DNA from: Candidatus Zhuqueibacterota bacterium
Lineage (GTDB): Bacteria > Zhuqueibacterota > Zhuqueibacteria > Residuimicrobiales > Krinioviventaceae
Assembly: GCA_016928775.1 (NCBI GenBank)
Contig: JAFGKD010000128.1
Span: 1-36,273, forward strand
Direction: 5' to 3'
DNA length: 36,273 bases
The notes beneath the pieces were generated by a model. The model saw nothing but the letters and a program-made list of their open reading frames with translations. It made no database searches and was not told the DNA's origin. Position 1 is the stretch's first letter, and every line of letters begins with the position of its first letter. A program made the translations under genes and the position numbers. Positions 33,603 to 36,273 of the stretch are shown one piece after another.

Positions 33603-34062
33603 AATTCCGCGCTTGCCCCGATATGCTGCTCGGCTCTCGGCTCTTCAAGCGGTGTAATAGGAACATTTTCAACAATATCGCCATCGACTAGCAGTCTGTT
33701 TTCGATTTCCACCGGAACAAAAATGTCGGGGATACAAGTGCTTGCCATCACAGTTTGCGCCACATTGCCTTTGCTCAAAACAACTTTGTCGCCGCTGGTG
33801 ATATCTGTTGCAATCATTGCGAAAGAGAAATTCCGGAAATATCCAGCCAATTCAAATCTTTGGCGATTTCCTCGATTTCTTCCCAGGATTTGTGAAACGA
33901 AACAAAAGCCGAAACAAACGCGCCGATGCTGGTTCCTGACACATTGCTTATTGAAATGTCATGCTCTTTGAGCGCTTTCAACACGCCTATACGGGCGGCG
34001 CCGAGAACAGCGCCGCCCCCAAGAGCTAATCCGATCTTTTAATTTTTCTTGAGTTTTTTCAT
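33599..34062 (-). pseudogene. Patatin-like phospholipase pseudogene
   Basis: From ATG 34062 (AGGATAG upstream) the minus strand reads MKKLKKN, a TAA at codon 8 (34039-34041), then KIGLALGGGAVLGAARIGVL and SGTSIGAFVSAFV: the oxyanion glycine loop and the G-x-S-x-G nucleophile elbow. The frame stops after GISLSQ. A second frame carries AMIATDITSGDKVVLSKGNV...STCIPDIFVPVE...LLVDGDIVENVPI, with the catalytic Asp motif (DGG in the family, DGD here). About 50-80 residues between the two parts are deleted, and the tail breaks off at IGASAEF. At least three lesions make it dead. Bacterial patatins are lipid acyl hydrolases, some part of defence systems; nothing here decides that. Confidence 0.8.
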
Positions 34063-34360
34063 GCACTATCCTATTTAAACTTGCTATATGTGTTTCTTAT
34101 GGAGATGTTGGGGACTAAAGCCAATGTTTCACTGGTATGAACCGACCGAAGAACGAGCAAAAACCAAAAGCTGGTTTTCCCGATTTAATTCGAGAGAAAC
34201 CAGAGCTCTGGGTATAAAAAAATTGACTAACTGGTTTTGAGTAGTTTCTATGCATGCACAATTATTAAGAGGGGAAGTGAAAAGCATATGAGCTAACAAT
34301 GCGTTTTGAGATGCGAACAAGTAATTGTAAAAATTGCACAAAGCTTGAGTTTTATTTTGA
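34063..34360. other. Intergenic stretch without recognised content
   Basis: About 300 bp with short open frames only, none resembling a known protein. CTGGTTTT occurs twice (near 34171 and 34231) in AT-rich surroundings. No promoter, RNA gene or repeat can be supported. It is probably part of the deleted region between the patatin remnant and the truncated FGE-type gene. Confidence 0.4.
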
Positions 34361-35356
34361 TTCCACCCCATTCGGGCGAGGGGGCGCCGGAAAAAGATTC
34401 TAGATATCGCTGACTGGCGTGAAGTACTACTGTTGTATACCGGCGTACTCTACCACCAGGGACGCAATAAAGCGGACGCATTTTTCAGCAGGATTCTCGA
34501 TCTTGCCGGACAAGCATGTAATTTAGCGAATGAAGCACGCTATGTTGGATTGATTGGAGCCATGCTGCGCGACCTGCAGCCATTTCATTATCAGATCCCT
34601 GATGCCCGATACGAAAAGCGGTTGGGCAAGACGATGGTGATTTGCGATAAGGAGAAAGCTAAAGGTATTGCACGGGAGAGCTGTATTAAGGCGGCAGAGG
34701 TGCTGGGTGGGGTCGGCGATCCGCGGCTAAAAGAAGATAATATAGTGCTTATTCCGGAGGGATGGTTGCATAAAGCCAAGGTGTCGGCTTTTCGAATCGG
34801 TCGTTTTCCGGTAACAGTTGAGGAGTACAAGCAATTTATTGAGGATGGCGGTTATGAAAAGAAAAAATATTGGAGCGCAGGCGGATATGGCATGTTCAGC
34901 GAGCCACGTGAGTGAGAAGAACAGAAAGAGTTTCCGAATCGATCAGTGGTTTGGTTGAGCTGGTATAAGTCAGCTGCCTTTTGCGTCTGGGTGGGCGGAC
35001 GATTACCGACGGAAGCGGAATGGGCAGCAGGAAGAGGGGAGCAAAAGTATCCATGGGGGAATAGTGAGCCGACAAAAGACAAAGCCAATTATAGGGAAAC
35101 CGGATTGATGCGAACAGCGCCGTTCGGAATATTCCCGGAAGGTGCGACACCGGATGGTTTGCTGGATATGGCGGGGAATGTGTGGGAGTGGTGTGAGGAT
35201 TGGTTAAATGAGCGAGAGTAGAAATACCGCGTGCTTCGCGGCGGGTCGTGGGTCAACGGCGGGTACTGGTTGCGGTGTTCGTACCGCGACTGGTACGTTC
35301 CGGGCTGGCGCGTCGACCTTATCGGTTTTCGTCTTGTTCGTTTCCCGAGTCATTGA
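34361..35356 (+). pseudogene. 5'-truncated NACHT-type/formylglycine-generating-enzyme-like gene with DGR-type variable C-terminus
   Basis: One frame from 34361 to TGA 35354, interrupted by TGA 34913-34915 (a Trp in the family text E-W-EEQKE-PNR) and TAG 35219-35221. The first part, KKILDIADWREVLLLYTGVL...GLIGAMLRDLQPFHY... and VLGGVGDPRLKEDNIVLIPE, is the helical linker that joins a NACHT or similar STAND ATPase to a SUMF1/FGE domain in conflict-type proteins. The ATPase itself is missing. The FGE part follows: FRIGRFPVTVEEYKQFIEDG, SWYKSAAFCVWVGGRLPTEA, YPWGNSEP, GLLDMAGNVWEWCEDW, then RVLRGGSW and IGFRLVRF. FGE/C-type-lectin folds of this kind usually bind ligands rather than modify sulfatases. 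The gene is dead or needs stop-codon suppression. Confidence 0.78.
35231..35341 (+). other. Candidate diversity-generating-retroelement variable region
   Basis: Between the constant RVLRGGSW (35228-35251) and IGFRLV (35321-35338), the positions that are Asn (AAC/AAT) in templates of this protein type read GTC AAC GGC .. TAC (35252-35266), GAC .. TAC GTT (35288-35299), GTC GAC CTT (35312-35320). The first two bases are varied and the third is kept as C or T. TGG at 35267, 35291 and 35306 could derive from AAG/AGG. This is the footprint of adenine-specific mutagenesis. No template repeat or reverse transcriptase is found in the window. Confidence 0.6.
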
Positions 35357-35389
35357 ACGTCTGAATTTCTGTCCATCTGGATACCTGAA

Positions 35390-35520
35390 AAACAGTCAAA
35401 AGTAGAAGGTCGGAAAGTCGAAGGTGGAAGGTGGAAGGGGAGAAAGGAAAAGGGAGAAGGGAAAAAGGAGACGGGAGGCGGGGAGGCGGGGAGGAGGAGA
35501 GGGAATGAAGGAAAAAGGGT
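35390..35520 (+). repeat. Long polypurine, G-rich tract with G-quadruplex potential
   Basis: About 125 bp of almost pure A/G: GAAGGTCGGAAAGTCGAAGG, iterated GGTGGAAGG, then GGGAGGCGGGGAGGCGGGGA (from about 35472) followed by GGAGGAGAGGG. Four G-runs of three or more with loops of 4, 4 and about 9 could form an intramolecular quadruplex, and the strand asymmetry could form a triplex. No coding sense. The tract shares AAGGTCG motifs with 25590-25690. Confidence 0.55.
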
Positions 35521-35798
35521 GCAGGATATGAGAAGTGTGAATGGATTTTTGCTCCGAAGGTTCTGTGTGTTTTTTTTGGAGCGAAAATGGGTAAATTTTA
35601 GTTGCACATTTAGCTGATCTCACCCCAATCGAGCACGCAAAACCGGTAAAATTTTCATAAAGTAGGAAGGTATTTTCTCTTAACCCAAATGTACCACGAT
35701 TAGGGAAAAAATGGGCATTTTGGGGGCAAAAGCGTTGCCAAGTTATTGTTTATTAGTAAAGGGACTTGCTGTAGTCCCCCATACATAATAATTAGTTC

Positions 35799-35827
35799 TT
35801 GACAAAGACCGCCGTTTTTTGTATATT
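35799..35827 (+). promoter_or_regulatory. Consensus sigma70 promoter of the IS transposase (leaderless)
   Basis: TTGACA (35799-35804), 17-bp spacer, TATATT (35822-35827). The expected transcription start at about 35833-35834 coincides with the ATG at 35833, so the mRNA would be leaderless or nearly so. Before it, GGGACT-N6-AGTCCC (35760-35777) forms a small hairpin that may belong to the IS left end. Confidence 0.7.
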
Positions 35828-36273
35828 GCTTCATGTTTATAAAAGAAATCAAAAAACGCAACAAGCATTATGAGAAGGAATTTTTATCGCACAGGCTTGT
35901 CGAGTCTTATCGCTCTGAAAAGGGTCCACGACATCGTACTATTCTCAATCTTGGTCAACTGACAATTCCAAAAGAACAATGGAAAGCCCTGGCTGATACA
36001 ATTGAAGCCAAGCTGAGCGGTCAACAGAGCCTTTATCCAATCGATGAAGCTATTGAAGCACTGGCTGATCATTATGCTCAGCTTATCATCAAAAACAGAA
36101 TGTCTCAGTCAGTCAATGAATCCGACTCCTCGGCTTCTGAGAAAAATCAAGAGCCTCGCTATGAAACTGTCGACCTGAACTCCATTGAGAACTCTAAATG
36201 CCGTACGTTTGGCGCCGAGTATGTCGGCATCTCTATTTTTCAAGAACTTGGTTTACATGACTATCTGAAAAAA
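35800..36273 (+). mobile_element. Insertion sequence, IS1634 type, left part
   Basis: Defined by the transposase at 35833 and its promoter. The right end, both terminal repeats and the target duplication cannot be seen. It borders the low-complexity tract and the truncated FGE gene, consistent with insertion into decaying DNA. Confidence 0.6.
35833..36273 (+). CDS. IS1634-family transposase, N-terminal part (runs off the window)
   Basis: The frame is open from ATG 35833 to the end (147 codons). MFIKEIKKRNKHYEKEFLSH, RLVESYRSEKGPRHRTILNL, GQLTIPKEQWKALADTIEAK and FGAEYVGISIFQELGLHDYL are the N-terminal region of IS1634-like (IS4-supergroup) transposases, which normally run to ~550-600 residues. 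The DDE residues would lie beyond the window, so intactness is unknown. The N-terminal part shows no lesion, in contrast with the decayed genes to its left. It is the best candidate for a live mobile element here. The left inverted repeat is not certain; it probably begins near 35765-35775. Confidence 0.8.
   Translation, partial: MFIKEIKKRNKHYEKEFLSHRLVESYRSEKGPRHRTILNLGQLTIPKEQWKALADTIEAKLSGQQSLYPIDEAIEALADHYAQLIIKNRMSQSVNESDSSASEKNQEPRYETVDLNSIENSKCRTFGAEYVGISIFQELGLHDYLKK

Noticed and set aside
34129..34371. An 80-codon minus-strand frame in the gap before the FGE-type gene.
   Set aside because: No ribosome site, no recognisable sequence, and it overlaps the junction of a truncated gene.
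466..35221. TGA read as tryptophan (alternative genetic code), suggested by in-frame TGA at 19937 and 34913 in Trp positions.
   Set aside because: Intact genes use TGA as their terminal stop (for example 1025-1027 and 17761-17763), and TAA/TAG stops also interrupt the same pseudogenes. Ordinary TGG-to-TGA decay explains the cases.

Overview
The window looks like a piece of chromosome, probably from a metagenome assembly, of a Gram-negative bacterium of the FCB superphylum (Calditrichota/KSB1-like or a distant Bacteroidota relative). The grounds are three secreted proteins with a C-terminal NYPNPFNP-type sorting/FlgD-like domain, a large TonB-dependent receptor with a carboxypeptidase-regulatory N-terminal domain, Tat and lipoprotein signals, and a multiheme respiratory module. 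This placement is an inference; no rRNA or universal marker gene is present.

Region 1 (1-1020) is a scrapyard. It holds the tail of a probable TolC-type efflux protein, a 3'-truncated DsrE-family gene whose first CxxC cysteine codon reads TGA, the first ~65 codons of a pectate lyase, and a deleted GH2-type glycosidase fragment.

Region 2 (1025-22835) is a polysaccharide-utilisation island without a SusD. On the minus strand lie a GH20-type glycosidase, a large alpha-toroid-like exported protein and a membrane-anchored winged-helix regulator. Divergent from the regulator, on the plus strand, lie a TonB-dependent receptor, a T9SS-type beta-helix protein, an outer-membrane barrel, a TolB-like propeller lipoprotein, a GH28, an alginate-lyase-fold lyase with FnIII and sorting domain, a second beta-helix/FnIII/sorting protein, another GH28 and a Tat-exported enolase-superfamily dehydratase. 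The set fits degradation of a uronate-rich polymer such as pectin or rhamnogalacturonan. Three TTGTTAA direct repeats at 11-12 bp spacing sit in the regulator/receptor divergent region and are the likely operator.

Region 3 (22950-27050) is decayed accessory DNA: a deleted GH28, three to four palindromic MITE-like repeats, a type IIG restriction-modification gene broken by an IS3-family remnant and a small inversion, a frameshifted arsenate-reductase-like lipoprotein and the 3' end of an ACR3 arsenite transporter.

Region 4 (27096-33602, minus strand) is a compact six-gene nitrogen-oxide respiratory operon: methyltransferase, octaheme HAO-like cytochrome, membrane hexaheme cytochrome, NapH-like 4Fe-4S membrane protein, DUF438/hemerythrin-PAS protein and a DUF1858/DUF2249 protein. 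It ends in a strong terminator and is preceded by a perfect FNR/DNR box TTGATGCAGATCAA. It is the most coherent functional unit here and suggests anaerobic nitrite or hydroxylamine reduction in a non-nitrifier.

Region 5 (33599-36273) holds a patatin pseudogene and a 5'-truncated NACHT-type/formylglycine-generating-enzyme-like gene. The C-terminus of the latter has the codon pattern of a diversity-generating-retroelement variable region. A long polypurine tract and the start of an IS1634-family transposase with a consensus leaderless promoter follow.
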